32,028 nucleotides of DNA. Source: Streptococcus sp. HMSC034E03. GTDB lineage: Bacteria; Bacillota; Bacilli; Lactobacillales; Streptococcaceae. This document shows positions 8,293 to 17,778 of the stretch, piece by piece. The stretch spans positions 26,211 through 58,238 of the forward strand of contig NZ_KV804990.1 in NCBI RefSeq assembly GCF_001811505.1, written 5' to 3'. How positions within the stretch are numbered: position 1 is the first letter of the stretch; each line of letters opens with the position of its first letter. The position numbers and the translations under genes are program-made. The notes below the pieces were generated by a model that was given only the letters and a program-made list of their open reading frames with translations, was not told the DNA's origin and did no database searches.

Positions 8293-8320
8293 CAAGTGAG
8301 TAAATCTTTATGGAGGAAGT

Positions 8321-8863
8321 ATGAAATTAAATATTCAAGAAATCCGTAAGCAGCCTGAAGGCTTGCACTTTGAGCAGACTTTAGACTTAGCAGCTGACTT
8401 GCGTGACCGTAATCAAGAAATTTTAGATGTAAAAGATATTGTCGCTATTGGAAAAGTTCAGTACGAAGACCTTATGTTTTTCCTAGACTATCAATTGTCT
8501 TATACAATTGTTCTTGCTTCAAGTCGCAGTATGGAGCCAGTTGAGTTAGTTGAATCTTATCCAGTAACGGAAGTTTTCATGGAAGGCGCAACTAACCAAC
8601 TTGATCAAGAAGTTTTAGATGATGACTTGGTCTTACCTATCGAAAATGGAGAACTTGACCTTGCTGAGAGCGTGTCAGACAATATCCTGCTCAACATTCC
8701 TATAAAGGTCTTGACGGCTGAAGAAGAAGCTGGTCAAGGATTTGTTTCTGGAAATGACTGGCAAATTATGTCTGAGGACGAGTATCAAGCTCAACAGGCA
8801 GTCAAGAAAGAAGAAAATAGTCCTTTTGCAGGTTTACAAGGACTGTTTGACGGAGACGAATAG
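8321..8863 (+). CDS. DUF177 / YceD family protein
   Basis: 180-aa acidic protein of the YceD (DUF177) family, judged by length, the N-terminal LNIQEIRKQPEGL region and the acidic C-terminal tail. In many bacteria the gene lies just before rpmF (ribosomal protein L32), and plant and bacterial homologs have been linked to rRNA processing. Here rpmF is absent and nth follows instead, starting directly after the stop codon, so the two are co-transcribed. GGAGGA precedes the start. Confidence 0.8.
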   Translation: MKLNIQEIRKQPEGLHFEQTLDLAADLRDRNQEILDVKDIVAIGKVQYEDLMFFLDYQLSYTIVLASSRSMEPVELVESYPVTEVFMEGATNQLDQEVLDDDLVLPIENGELDLAESVSDNILLNIPIKVLTAEEEAGQGFVSGNDWQIMSEDEYQAQQAVKKEENSPFAGLQGLFDGDE

Positions 8864-9493
8864 ATGGTTTTATCCAAGAAACGTGCCCGTCATGTCATTG
8901 AGGAAATCATCGCTCTTTTTCCAGATGCGAAACCAAGTCTAGATTTTCGCAACCATTTTGAACTTTTGGTTGCGGTGATGTTGTCAGCTCAGACGACAGA
9001 TGCGGCAGTCAACAAGGCTACACCAAGACTTTTTGCGGCCTTTCCAACCCCGCAAGCTATGGCAGAAGCAAGTGAGAGTGAAATTGCAACATATATTTCT
9101 CGTCTTGGGCTTTATCGAAATAAAGCTAAGTTTCTGAAAAAATGTGCCCAACAACTCCTGGATGATTTTGACGGTCAAGTCCCTCAGACTAGGGAAGAAT
9201 TAGAGAGTTTGGCAGGAGTTGGCCGAAAAACAGCTAACGTAGTTTTGAGCGTGGGATTCGGTATTCCAGCTTTTGCAGTAGATACTCACGTAGAGCGAAT
9301 CTGTAAACACCACGATATTGTTAAAAAATCAGCTACACCCCTTGAGGTCGAAAAACGTGTTATGGATGTCTTGCCACCAGAAGAATGGTTGGCAGCCCAT
9401 CAGGCTATGATTTACTTTGGTCGTGCTATCTGTCATCCGAAAAATCCAGAATGTGATCACTATCCACAGTTGTACGATTTTAGTTCGTTATAA
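8864..9493 (+). CDS. nth: Endonuclease III-like DNA glycosylase/AP lyase
   Basis: Base-excision repair enzyme that removes oxidised pyrimidines and nicks at abasic sites. 209 aa. The helix-hairpin-helix LAGVGRKTA carries the catalytic K122, and the VDTHV motif carries D140. The C-terminus is odd: the family's four-cysteine iron-sulfur loop (C-X6-C-X2-C-X5-C) is reduced to CHPKNPEC followed by DHYPQLYDF, so cysteines three and four are missing and a cluster is unlikely. The start directly abuts the preceding stop codon, so translation is probably coupled. Confidence 0.93.
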   Translation: MVLSKKRARHVIEEIIALFPDAKPSLDFRNHFELLVAVMLSAQTTDAAVNKATPRLFAAFPTPQAMAEASESEIATYISRLGLYRNKAKFLKKCAQQLLDDFDGQVPQTREELESLAGVGRKTANVVLSVGFGIPAFAVDTHVERICKHHDIVKKSATPLEVEKRVMDVLPPEEWLAAHQAMIYFGRAICHPKNPECDHYPQLYDFSSL

Positions 9494-9515
9494 AATTGAT
9501 TTCTTGTGTTTTTTC

Positions 9516-9544
9516 TTGCATCGATTCCTGGTTTGTGTTATAGT
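9516..9544 (+). promoter_or_regulatory. pyr operon promoter
   Basis: TTGCAT (9516-9521), 17-bp spacer, TATAGT (9539-9544), just upstream of the PyrR-type leader. Confidence 0.8.
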
Positions 9545-9569
9545 AGTACCAATCAAATATTCCTTTAAT

Positions 9570-9587
9570 CCTGTCCCGTGAGGCAGG
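9570..9587 (+). promoter_or_regulatory. PyrR-binding type hairpin, pyrR leader
   Basis: CCTGTC-CCGTGA-GGCAGG: 6-bp stem with one U-G pair around the hexaloop CCGUGA, identical to the uraA leader loop. It lies about 20 nt after the predicted transcription start and 70 nt before the terminator at 9660. Confidence 0.88.
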
Positions 9588-9659
9588 CAAGGAGCTGAAT
9601 CAAGTAGAAGGGTGGAGTCTCTGCTGTTTTGGTAGGGCTAGCTTAACTATACATTCTGA

Positions 9660-10223
<564 letters not shown>

Positions 10224-10242
10224 ATAGCCAAAGGAGTTAGCC

Positions 10243-11166
10243 ATGTCAGAAAATCAACAAGCCATTCAACATGTAGTCTCAATGGAAGACCTTACTGTAG
10301 AACAAGTCATGAAATTGATTAAACGCGGGATCGAATTTAAAAATGGAGCAAAGGCTTCTTATGAAGACCAACACATCGTCTCTAATCTCTTCTTTGAGAG
10401 TTCGACTCGTACCCACAAATCTTTTGAAGTAGCAGAGATTAAACTGGGCCTTCAGCTACTGGACTTCGATGTGAAAACAAGTTCAGTCAACAAGGGTGAA
10501 ACACTCTACGATACAATTTTAACCTTGTCAGCCTTGGGAGTAGATGCCTGTGTCATTCGACACCCAGAGGTGGATTACTACAGAGAGTTGATCGATAGTC
10601 CGACGATTACGACTTCGATTATCAATGGTGGGGATGGTTCGGGCCAACACCCAAGCCAGAGCTTGCTTGATTTAATGACGATTTATGAAGAATTTGGACA
10701 CTTCGAAGGACTCAAGGTAGCCATTGCTGGTGACCTTGACCATTCGCGTGTGGCTAAATCCAATATGCAAATCTTAAAACGCTTAGGAGCAGAACTCTAC
10801 TTTGCTGGACCTGAGGAATGGAGAAGTCAAGAGTTTGCAGACTATGGACAGTTTGTAAGCATTGATGAAATCATTGACCAAGTTGATGTGATGATGTTTC
10901 TCCGTGTTCAACATGAGCGTCATGAAAGTGGAACAGTCTTTTCAAAAGAGGGTTATCATGCACAGCATGGTTTGACTCAAGAACGTTATGATCGCTTGAA
11001 AGATAAAGCTATTCTGATGCATCCTGCTCCTGTAAATCGCGATGTTGAAATTGCTGATCACTTGGTCGAAGCACCAAAATCACGTATTGTTCAACAAATG
11101 ACCAATGGTGTCTTTGTCAGAATGGCAATTTTAGAATCTGTATTGACTTACAGAAACGCAAAATAA
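10243..11166 (+). CDS. pyrB: Aspartate carbamoyltransferase, catalytic subunit
   Basis: Joins carbamoyl phosphate and aspartate to carbamoyl-aspartate, the first committed step of pyrimidine synthesis. 307 aa. The carbamoyl-phosphate loop is F51-E52-SS-T55-R56-T57. [10 protein letters not shown] and [10 protein letters not shown] are also present, as expected for the family. No regulatory pyrI is seen, as in other Firmicutes. It lies 19 nt after pyrR with ribosome site AAAGGAG, in the same operon. Confidence 0.96.
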   Translation: MSENQQAIQHVVSMEDLTVEQVMKLIKRGIEFKNGAKASYEDQHIVSNLFFESSTRTHKSFEVAEIKLGLQLLDFDVKTSSVNKGETLYDTILTLSALGVDACVIRHPEVDYYRELIDSPTITTSIINGGDGSGQHPSQSLLDLMTIYEEFGHFEGLKVAIAGDLDHSRVAKSNMQILKRLGAELYFAGPEEWRSQEFADYGQFVSIDEIIDQVDVMMFLRVQHERHESGTVFSKEGYHAQHGLTQERYDRLKDKAILMHPAPVNRDVEIADHLVEAPKSRIVQQMTNGVFVRMAILESVLTYRNAK

Positions 11167-11183
11167 GACACAAAACGTTAAAA

Positions 11184-11199
11184 GATGCCTGAGAGCATC
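11184..11199 (+). promoter_or_regulatory. PyrR-like hairpin just before the carA ribosome site
   Basis: GATGC-CTGAGA-GCATC: a 5-bp perfect stem around the hexaloop CUGAGA, the same C-N-G-N-G-A pattern as the other three pyr hairpins. It ends 3 nt before the carA ribosome site GAGAGG (11203-11208). No terminator follows, so if PyrR binds here it would act on translation. The structure is seen; the role is inferred. Confidence 0.5.
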
Positions 11200-11215
11200 C
11201 ACGAGAGGTGAATTT

Positions 11216-12295
11216 ATGACTAAACGACTTCTAGTTTTAGAAGATGGAACAATTTTTGAAGGAAAAGCCTTTGGGGCTGACATCGATGTAACTGGTGAAA
11301 TTGTCTTTAATACCGGGATGACTGGTTATCAAGAATCCATTACGGATCAGTCTTACAATGGGCAAATCCTAACCTTTACCTATCCCTTGGTTGGAAATTA
11401 TGGGATTAATCGTGATGACTACGAGTCTATCAGTCCAACCTGTAAAGGTGTAGTAGTATTTGAAGAAGCTCGTAGAGCCAGCAACTGGCGCAACCAGATG
11501 ACACTGGATGAATTTTTGAAGTCTAAGAAAATCCCTGGTATTTCAGGTATTGATACACGTGCTTTGACAAAAATCATTCGCAAACATGGAACTATGAGAG
11601 CGACTCTGACACATGTTGGAGATAGTATCGATCACATCACAGATCAGCTTCAAGCAACTGTTCTACCAATTGATAATATCAAACAGGTTTCTACAAAAAC
11701 TGCTTACCCAGCTCCAGGAGTAGGTTTAAGTGTGGTACTTGTAGACTTTGGTCTCAAGCATTCAATCTTAAGAGAGTTGTCTAAGAGAGATTGTAATGTA
11801 ACGGTCGTTCCTTATACTACAACAGCAGAGGAAATCCTTCACTTGAATCCAGACGGAGTTATGTTGTCAAATGGACCGGGAAATCCAGAAGATGTACCAG
11901 AAGCACTTGATATGATTCGTGGTATTCTTGGCAAGATTCCAATCTTTGGTATTTGTATGGGGCATCAACTCTTTGCGATGGCAAATGGTGCCAAGACCTA
12001 TAAGATGAAATTTGGTCATCGTGGATTTAACCACGCTGTACGTGAAATTGCAACAGGGCGCGTGGACTTTACTAGTCAAAACCATGGATATGCAGTGAGT
12101 CGTGAAGATTTTCCAGACCATTTGATGATTACTCATGAAGAAATCAATGACAAGTCAGTTGAAGGTGTACGTCACAGATACCAACCAGGTTTCTCCGTGC
12201 AATTCCACCCAGATGCTGCACCAGGTCCGCACGATGCAAGTTATCTATTTGACGAGTTCATCGAGATGATGGAAGCTTTCAAACAAGCAAACTAA
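11216..12295 (+). CDS. carA: Carbamoyl phosphate synthetase, small (glutaminase) subunit
   Basis: Releases ammonia from glutamine and passes it to CarB. 359 aa: an N-terminal CarA domain, then a class I glutamine amidotransferase domain (from about 170). Nucleophile C247 lies in FGICMGHQ and the catalytic His is H331. The third triad position, normally Glu in HPE, is D333 ([11 protein letters not shown]), a conservative change. GAGAGGTG precedes the start. It lies 49 nt after pyrB, in the pyr operon; the product also serves arginine synthesis. Confidence 0.96.
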   Translation: MTKRLLVLEDGTIFEGKAFGADIDVTGEIVFNTGMTGYQESITDQSYNGQILTFTYPLVGNYGINRDDYESISPTCKGVVVFEEARRASNWRNQMTLDEFLKSKKIPGISGIDTRALTKIIRKHGTMRATLTHVGDSIDHITDQLQATVLPIDNIKQVSTKTAYPAPGVGLSVVLVDFGLKHSILRELSKRDCNVTVVPYTTTAEEILHLNPDGVMLSNGPGNPEDVPEALDMIRGILGKIPIFGICMGHQLFAMANGAKTYKMKFGHRGFNHAVREIATGRVDFTSQNHGYAVSREDFPDHLMITHEEINDKSVEGVRHRYQPGFSVQFHPDAAPGPHDASYLFDEFIEMMEAFKQAN

Positions 12296-12330
12296 AGACG
12301 AGTGTGAAATCGTCGGAGAATTTATTTAAT

Positions 12331-12348
12331 GTCGCCCTGTGAGGCGAC
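12331..12348 (+). promoter_or_regulatory. PyrR-binding type hairpin before carB
   Basis: GTCGCC-CTGTGA-GGCGAC: a perfect 6-bp stem around hexaloop CUGUGA. It is followed 5 nt later by a strong ribosome site GAAAGGAGA (12354-12362), the same order as before carA. That ribosome site is now about 135 nt from the carB start. Confidence 0.75.
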
Positions 12349-12361
12349 GAATAGAAAGGAG

Positions 12362-12484
12362 AAGGGTGAGCCGTATTTGCTGAACTGAATACGGGCTACG
12401 GACGGTGCTAAAAAGATAGTTATTCCTAGAACTGACAGTTCTTCGTCATAACTCCTATTTTAGCTTTGTCCGCTTGACGCCCTT
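12362..12484 (+). other. Structured 123-bp element between carB ribosome site and start codon
   Basis: The ends pair (AAGGG 12362-12366 with CCCTT 12480-12484). Inside are two arms. Arm 1 is AGCCGTATT (12369-12377) with AATACGGGCT (12388-12397, one bulge). Arm 2 (12399-12472) is a long stem of four segments: CGGAC/GTCCG, GCTAAAA/TTTTAGC, AGTTAT/ATAACT and AGAACT/AGTTCT with a GAC loop. No open reading frame of note is present. It looks like a small non-coding repeat or structured leader inserted between GAAAGGAGA and the ATG at 12497. I cannot assign it to a named repeat family. Confidence 0.65.
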
Positions 12485-12496
12485 AATATCTTATAA

Positions 12497-15400
12497 ATGC
12501 CTAAACGTACTGATATTCAAAAAATTATGGTGATTGGTTCTGGTCCGATTATTATTGGTCAGGCTGCTGAGTTTGACTATGCTGGGACTCAGGCTTGCTT
12601 GTCTTTGAAAGAGGAAGGTTATGAGGTTGTCTTGGTGAACTCAAACCCTGCGACTATCATGACTGACAAGGAAATTGCAGACAAGGTTTACATTGAGCCA
12701 ATCACACTTGAGTTTGTAACTCGTATTCTCCGTAAAGAACGTCCAGATGCCTTGCTTCCAACTCTTGGTGGGCAAACAGGGCTTAACATGGCCATGGAAT
12801 TGTCTAAAAATGGCATTCTTGATGAATTGGGAGTAGAACTTCTAGGGACTAAATTGTCTGCCATCGATCAAGCAGAGGACCGCGATCTTTTTAAACAATT
12901 GATGGAAGAGCTGAACCAACCAATTCCAGAATCTGAAATTGTTAATACAGTGGAAGAAGCCGTAGCCTTCGCAGCAACAATTGGTTACCCAGTGATCGTC
13001 CGTCCAGCCTTCACACTTGGTGGTACAGGTGGTGGTATGTGTGCCAACGAGGAAGAATTGCGTGAAATTGCCGAAAATGGTTTGAAGTTGTCACCTGTTA
13101 CCCAATGTTTGATTGAACGTTCCATTGCTGGCTTCAAGGAAATCGAATACGAAGTCATGCGAGACTCAGCTGACAATGCCTTGGTTGTTTGTAACATGGA
13201 AAACTTTGACCCAGTTGGGATTCACACAGGGGATTCTATCGTATTTGCCCCTGCGCAAACCATGTCAGACTATGAAAACCAAATGCTTCGTGATGCGAGC
13301 TTGAGCATTATCCGCGCTCTCAAGATTGAAGGCGGATGTAACGTTCAGCTTGCGCTTGATCCCCACAGCTTCAAGTACTATGTCATCGAAGTAAACCCTC
13401 GTGTATCACGTTCTTCAGCCCTTGCATCTAAGGCGACAGGTTATCCGATTGCCAAATTGGCCGCTAAGATTGCCGTCGGTTTGACCTTGGATGAGGTTAT
13501 CAACCCAGTTACAGGTTCAACCTATGCTATGTTTGAGCCAGCCCTCGACTACGTCGTTGCCAAGATTCCACGTTTCCCATTTGACAAGTTTGAAAAGGGT
13601 GAGCGCCGCCTGGGGACTCAGATGAAGGCGACTGGAGAAGTCATGGCGATTGGCCGTAACATCGAGGAATCTCTTCTTAAGGCTTGTCGTTCCCTTGAAA
13701 TTGGGGTTCACCACAATGAAATGCCAGAACTAGCAACCGTTTCTGATGATGCCTTGATTGAAAAGGTTGTCAAGGCCCAAGATGACCGTCTCTTCTATGT
13801 GTCAGAAGCAATTCGTCGTGGCTACACACCAGAAGAAATTGCAGAGCTTACAAAAATCGATATCTTTTATCTCGATAAACTCCTACATATCTTTGAAATT
13901 GAGCAAGAATTGGGTGCCCATCCACAAGATCTAGAAGTTTTGAAAACTGCGAAACTCAATGGCTTCTCAGACCGTAAGATTGCTGAACTCTGGAAAACGA
14001 CTGCTGATCACGTTCGTCAACTTCGCTTGGAAAACAAGATTGTTCCAGTTTATAAGATGGTAGATACTTGTGCGGCAGAATTTGACTCTGAAACACCATA
14101 TTTCTATTCAACTTATGGTTGGGAGAATGAATCCATCAAATCTGATAAGGAATCAGTATTGGTTCTAGGTTCGGGTCCAATCCGTATCGGTCAAGGGGTT
14201 GAGTTTGACTACGCAACTGTTCACTCGGTTAAGGCTATCCAAGCAGCTGGTTATGAGGCTATCATCATGAACTCAAACCCAGAAACAGTTTCAACCGACT
14301 TCTCTGTATCAGATAAGCTTTACTTTGAGCCATTGACATTTGAAGATGTTATGAACGTCATTGACTTGGAGCAACCAAAAGGGGTTATCGTTCAGTTTGG
14401 TGGTCAAACAGCCATCAACCTAGCTGAGCCATTAGCAAAAGCTGGTGTGACTATCCTTGGTACTCAAGTTGCTGACTTGGACCGTGCGGAAGACCGTGAC
14501 CTCTTTGAGCAAGCCCTTAAAGACTTGGATATTCCGCAACCGCCTGGGCAGACTGCAACCAATGAAGAAGAAGCAGTACTTGCAGCCCGCAAGATTGGTT
14601 TCCCAGTCCTTGTTCGTCCTTCTTATGTCTTGGGAGGACGTGCCATGGAAATCGTTGAGAATGAAGATGATCTTCGTTCTTACATGCGTACTGCGGTTAA
14701 GGCAAGTCCAGACCATCCTGTTCTTGTAGACTCTTATATCGTCGGTCAAGAGTGTGAAGTAGATGCCATTTCAGACGGACAAAATGTCCTCATCCCAGGT
14801 ATCATGGAACATATCGAACGTGCCGGTGTCCACTCAGGTGACTCCATGGCTGTTTACCCTCCACAAACCTTGTCTCAAAAAGTGCAAGAAACGATTGCAG
14901 ACTACACAAAACGCCTAGCAATCGGCCTTAACTGTCTTGGTATGATGAACATTCAGTTTGTCATCAAGGATGAAAAAGTCCACGTTATTGAGGTCAATCC
15001 ACGTGCCAGCCGTACGGTTCCATTTCTTTCTAAAGTGACCAATATCCCTATGGCTCAAGTAGCAACCAAGCTCATTCTTGGTCAAAAACTTGAAGAACTT
15101 GGCTACCAAGATGGACTTTACCCTGAAAGCACCCGTGTTCATATCAAGGCACCTGTCTTCTCCTTTACCAAGCTAGCTAAGGTAGACAGCCTCCTCGGTC
15201 CTGAAATGAAGTCAACAGGCGAGGTCATGGGTTCTGATACCACTCTTGAAAAAGCCCTCTACAAGGCCTTTGAAGCTTCTTATCTTCACTTGCCAACCTT
15301 TGGGAATGTTGTCTTTACCATCGCTGATGATGCCAAGGAAGAATCTTTGGGATTGGCTCGTCGTTTCCAAGAGATTGGATACGGGATTTTGGCAACTCAA

Positions 15401-15673
15401 GGAACAGCATCCTTCTTTGAAAATCATGGTCTTAAGGCCCAATTGGTAGGGAAAATTGGTGATGATGAACATGATATCCCAAGCTATGTTCGTAAAGGGA
15501 AAATCCAAGCTATCATCAACACAGTTGGTACTAAGCGAACTGCTGATGAAGATGGTGAACAAATCCGCCGTTCAGCTATTGAACACGGAGTTCCTCTCTT
15601 TACAGCTTTGGATACAGCGGATGCTATGCTTAAGGTACTTGAAAGCCGTAGCTTCGTTACAGAAGCAATTTAG
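12497..15673 (+). CDS. carB: Carbamoyl phosphate synthetase, large subunit
   Basis: Makes carbamoyl phosphate from bicarbonate, ammonia (from CarA) and two ATP. 1058 aa, full length: first ATP-grasp half (about 1-400), linker/oligomerisation region (about 400-550), second ATP-grasp half (about 550-930), and a C-terminal MGS-like allosteric domain. Both halves keep the SGPI-I-GQ type start ([10 protein letters not shown] and [10 protein letters not shown]) and the EVNPR motif. The start at 12497 is fixed by an in-frame TAA directly before it. Unusually, no ribosome site lies within 20 nt upstream (CTTAATATCTTATAA); the nearest good one is 135 nt away. Confidence 0.96.
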   Translation: MPKRTDIQKIMVIGSGPIIIGQAAEFDYAGTQACLSLKEEGYEVVLVNSNPATIMTDKEIADKVYIEPITLEFVTRILRKERPDALLPTLGGQTGLNMAMELSKNGILDELGVELLGTKLSAIDQAEDRDLFKQLMEELNQPIPESEIVNTVEEAVAFAATIGYPVIVRPAFTLGGTGGGMCANEEELREIAENGLKLSPVTQCLIERSIAGFKEIEYEVMRDSADNALVVCNMENFDPVGIHTGDSIVFAPAQTMSDYENQMLRDASLSIIRALKIEGGCNVQLALDPHSFKYYVIEVNPRVSRSSALASKATGYPIAKLAAKIAVGLTLDEVINPVTGSTYAMFEPALDYVVAKIPRFPFDKFEKGERRLGTQMKATGEVMAIGRNIEESLLKACRSLEIGVHHNEMPELATVSDDALIEKVVKAQDDRLFYVSEAIRRGYTPEEIAELTKIDIFYLDKLLHIFEIEQELGAHPQDLEVLKTAKLNGFSDRKIAELWKTTADHVRQLRLENKIVPVYKMVDTCAAEFDSETPYFYSTYGWENESIKSDKESVLVLGSGPIRIGQGVEFDYATVHSVKAIQAAGYEAIIMNSNPETVSTDFSVSDKLYFEPLTFEDVMNVIDLEQPKGVIVQFGGQTAINLAEPLAKAGVTILGTQVADLDRAEDRDLFEQALKDLDIPQPPGQTATNEEEAVLAARKIGFPVLVRPSYVLGGRAMEIVENEDDLRSYMRTAVKASPDHPVLVDSYIVGQECEVDAISDGQNVLIPGIMEHIERAGVHSGDSMAVYPPQTLSQKVQETIADYTKRLAIGLNCLGMMNIQFVIKDEKVHVIEVNPRASRTVPFLSKVTNIPMAQVATKLILGQKLEELGYQDGLYPESTRVHIKAPVFSFTKLAKVDSLLGPEMKSTGEVMGSDTTLEKALYKAFEASYLHLPTFGNVVFTIADDAKEESLGLARRFQEIGYGILATQGTASFFENHGLKAQLVGKIGDDEHDIPSYVRKGKIQAIINTVGTKRTADEDGEQIRRSAIEHGVPLFTALDTADAMLKVLESRSFVTEAI

Positions 15674-15704
15674 TTTCTTGTTAAATGATCTAAGTAGCTT
15701 TTAT

Positions 15705-15730
15705 CCAGCGTCAAAAGACGCTGGTTTTTC
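15705..15730 (+). terminator. Terminator of the pyr operon
   Basis: Perfect 8-bp stem CCAGCGTC/GACGCTGG with an AAAA loop, followed by TTTTTC. Confidence 0.9.
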
Positions 15731-15885
15731 CTCTTTTATAGAGAAATCGAGTTAGAAATAATAGTTACAGTTCACCATTAAATGTCAAAGTTTATCAATA
15801 GATTTATCATTATCGTTAATGAGTAGACTTATTCTGACTTTCCCTAAAATTTTGTTGAATTTTCTTAAGTTTTTATCATATTTTT

Positions 15886-15904
15886 TATAATTAAGGTGCC
15901 TTAA
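15886..15904 (+). promoter_or_regulatory. mntH promoter/operator unit 1
   Basis: TATAAT (15886-15891) overlaps by one base the palindrome TTAAGG-TG-CCTTAA (15891-15904). An operator at the start site fits a repressor. A DtxR-family manganese regulator (MntR/PsaR/SloR type) is the likely kind, given the gene served; this is inference. Confidence 0.6.
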
Positions 15905-15953
15905 GAAAAATAATGAAAAAACTAAATGTTTTTCATATAGTTTTCATTTTTTG

Positions 15954-15975
15954 TGTTATAATTAAGGTGCCTTAA
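15954..15975 (+). promoter_or_regulatory. mntH promoter/operator unit 2
   Basis: Extended -10 TGT-TATAAT (15954-15962), again overlapping by one base a TTAAGG-TG-CCTTAA palindrome (15962-15975). This is the strongest promoter candidate of the region. Confidence 0.65.
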
Positions 15976-15983
15976 GAAAAATA

Positions 15984-15997
15984 TTAAGGTGCCTTAA
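15984..15997 (+). promoter_or_regulatory. mntH operator copy 3
   Basis: Third exact TTAAGG-TG-CCTTAA palindrome, 22 bp (two helical turns) after copy 2 and without its own TATAAT. The two-turn spacing puts both sites on one face of the DNA. Confidence 0.6.
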
Positions 15998-16121
15998 GAA
16001 AAATAATGAAAAAACTAAATGTTTTTCATATAGTTTTCATTGTTTTAATAGTTTAAAGTCAATCTTATTTTTCTCTAATAGAAAATAATGAAAAAGTAGG
16101 TTTAGAAAGAGGTAAGTATCT

Positions 16122-17456
16122 ATGTCTTCTCATAAAAAAGTGTCACTCTCTGAGATTAATCAATCTATCGATACTCCAAATAACAATCATTTCTGGCAAA
16201 ATTTAAAGGCCTTTTTAGGTCCGGGTGCTCTTGTCGCAGTTGGTTATATGGATCCAGGAAACTGGATTACCAGTGTAGTCGGTGGTGCTTCCTATAAGTA
16301 TAGTCTCTTGTTTGTTATCTTGATTTCATCTCTCATTGCCATGCAACTTCAGCAGATGGCAGGAAAGCTTGGTATTGTAACCCAGATGGACCTGGCTCAA
16401 GCAACGGCTCATCATTCACCTAAATGGCTTCGTTATAGTCTATGGGTGATTTTAGAATTAGCCTTGATGGCGACAGATCTGGCAGAAGTTCTAGGTTCAG
16501 CGATTGCTCTCAATCTTCTCTTTAAGATTCCGATTATGATAGCCATCCTTTTGACGGTTCTAGATGTCTTTCTCTTATTGCTTTTGATGAAATTTGGCTT
16601 TAAGAAGATTGAAGCTATTGTGACAACACTGATTTTAACGATTTTAGCAATCTTTACTTATCTGGTAGCTTTGTCACATCCAAGCTTCCAAGGAATCGTT
16701 GAGGGTTATCTACCGAATGCAACCTTATTTGAAAGTCCTTTGCCAGGGCATGAAAGTCAATTAACCTTGGCGTTAGGTATCGTGGGTGCGACAGTGATGC
16801 CCCATAACCTCTATTTGCATTCTTCCTTGTCTCAAACTCGGAAAATCAATCACAAGGACAAGAATGATGTTCGAAAAGCCGTGCGCTTTATGACCTGGGA
16901 TTCAAATCTTCAACTGTCCTTGGCCTTTATCGTTAACTCCCTTCTTTTAATCTTAGGTGCGGCCCTCTTTTTCGGACATGCATCTGAGATTTCTGCCTTT
17001 TCTCAAATGTATAACGCCCTGCAGGATTCTACTATTGCAGGAGCTATAGCTAGCTCAACCTTATCAACCTTGTTTGCCTTGGCTTTATTAGCCAGTGGTC
17101 AGAATTCGACAATTACGGGTACCTTGACTGGACAAATCGTTATGGAAGGTTTCTTGCATATGAGATTGCCTCAATGGTTCATTCGTTTGGCAACTCGTCT
17201 CTTTGCCTTGTTGCCTGTCATGATTGTAGCGGTTGTGTTTGGTCATCAGGAAAAAACCTTGGATCAGTTATTGGTTTATTCGCAGGTCTTTCTTTCAATC
17301 GCTCTTCCATTTTCAATCTTCCCTTTGATTTATCTAACTTCTAAGAAATCACTGATGGGCGAATTTACCAATGCCAAGTGGAATACTATCCTTGGTTATA
17401 TTGTTTCCATTATCTTAACTGTTCTCAATGTGAAATTGCTATTTGATATTTTTTAA
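16122..17456 (+). CDS. mntH: Nramp family divalent metal (Mn2+/Fe2+) transporter
   Basis: 444-aa proton-coupled metal importer of the Nramp family with about 11 membrane segments. The metal-binding motifs are intact: D44-PG-N47 in TM1 and M226-PHN in TM6. Ribosome site AGAGG lies 9 nt before ATG. It is a single-gene unit between the pyr terminator and its own terminator. Nramp genes are not part of the pneumococcal core as I recall it, so this is likely an accessory or lineage-specific gene. Regulation by a metal-responsive repressor is suggested by three TTAAGGTGCCTTAA palindromes upstream. Confidence 0.92.
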   Translation: MSSHKKVSLSEINQSIDTPNNNHFWQNLKAFLGPGALVAVGYMDPGNWITSVVGGASYKYSLLFVILISSLIAMQLQQMAGKLGIVTQMDLAQATAHHSPKWLRYSLWVILELALMATDLAEVLGSAIALNLLFKIPIMIAILLTVLDVFLLLLLMKFGFKKIEAIVTTLILTILAIFTYLVALSHPSFQGIVEGYLPNATLFESPLPGHESQLTLALGIVGATVMPHNLYLHSSLSQTRKINHKDKNDVRKAVRFMTWDSNLQLSLAFIVNSLLLILGAALFFGHASEISAFSQMYNALQDSTIAGAIASSTLSTLFALALLASGQNSTITGTLTGQIVMEGFLHMRLPQWFIRLATRLFALLPVMIVAVVFGHQEKTLDQLLVYSQVFLSIALPFSIFPLIYLTSKKSLMGEFTNAKWNTILGYIVSIILTVLNVKLLFDIF

Positions 17457-17512
17457 GAGCATCTGAGATGAAGTGGAAGAAGACTAGCATTTGATTATTA
17501 AAAATGACGAAA

Positions 17513-17550
17513 AAGAAATCACCCGAGAGTTAAATCTTTGGTGATTTTTT
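17513..17550 (+). terminator. Terminator after mntH
   Basis: AAATCACC (17517-17524) pairs with GGTGATTT (17541-17548), followed by TTTTGC. The A-run before the stem extends the pairing. Confidence 0.75.
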
Positions 17551-17589
17551 GCAATTCAAATCTTTGATAGACGAAAATCCATTATAAAA

Positions 17590-17766
17590 AGAGGCTGGGA
17601 CAAAAGTCCTAGCCTCTCAATTGTCTTTGGATTGTCGATCAAGACGCAGTGGTTGAGTGGGCTCTACTACGCTGATTTCATCAGCTTTTACAGCCCTACT
17701 CAACTGTGCGGAGGTGGGACGACGAAATCGAATTCTAACGAATTACCGATTTCTGTCCCACTCTCT
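17590..17766. repeat. Three-hairpin intergenic element, SPRITE-like candidate
   Basis: Three consecutive strong hairpins. A (17590-17617): AGAGGCT, a mismatch, GGAC, loop AAAA, GTCC, AGCCTCT; on the minus strand it ends in TTTTT and would terminate the tRNA transcript. B (17645-17711): CGCA/TGCG, GTTGAGT/ACTCAAC, GGGCT/AGCCC, and an inner GCTGAT-TTC-ATCAGC. C (17711-17765): GTGGGAC/GTCCCAC with an inner AAATCG/CGATTT. No coding frame of note. It resembles terminator-like repeats of pneumococcus, but I cannot confirm the family. Confidence 0.6.
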
Positions 17767-17778
17767 ACACTATAGCTA

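Larger units (their letters stand above)
15891..16042 (+). repeat. Duplicated regulatory cassette upstream of mntH
   Basis: The segments 15891-15948 and 15984-16041 are almost identical (palindrome, A-run, then hairpin). The hairpin pairs AATGAAAA with TTTTCATT through CTA/TAG and ATG/CAT. A short partial copy (15962-15983) lies between them. The total is three palindromes and two hairpins, produced by direct duplication. Confidence 0.85.

Noticed and set aside
12344..12353. ComX cin-box-like sequence (GACGAATA) before carB
   Set aside because: One mismatch to TACGAATA and lies inside the PyrR hairpin flank; no competence gene follows.
16122..16200. Start of mntH as a possible fusion with an upstream regulator
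   Set aside because: The frame begins at an ATG with its own ribosome site, and the upstream 390 bp hold only repeats and operators.
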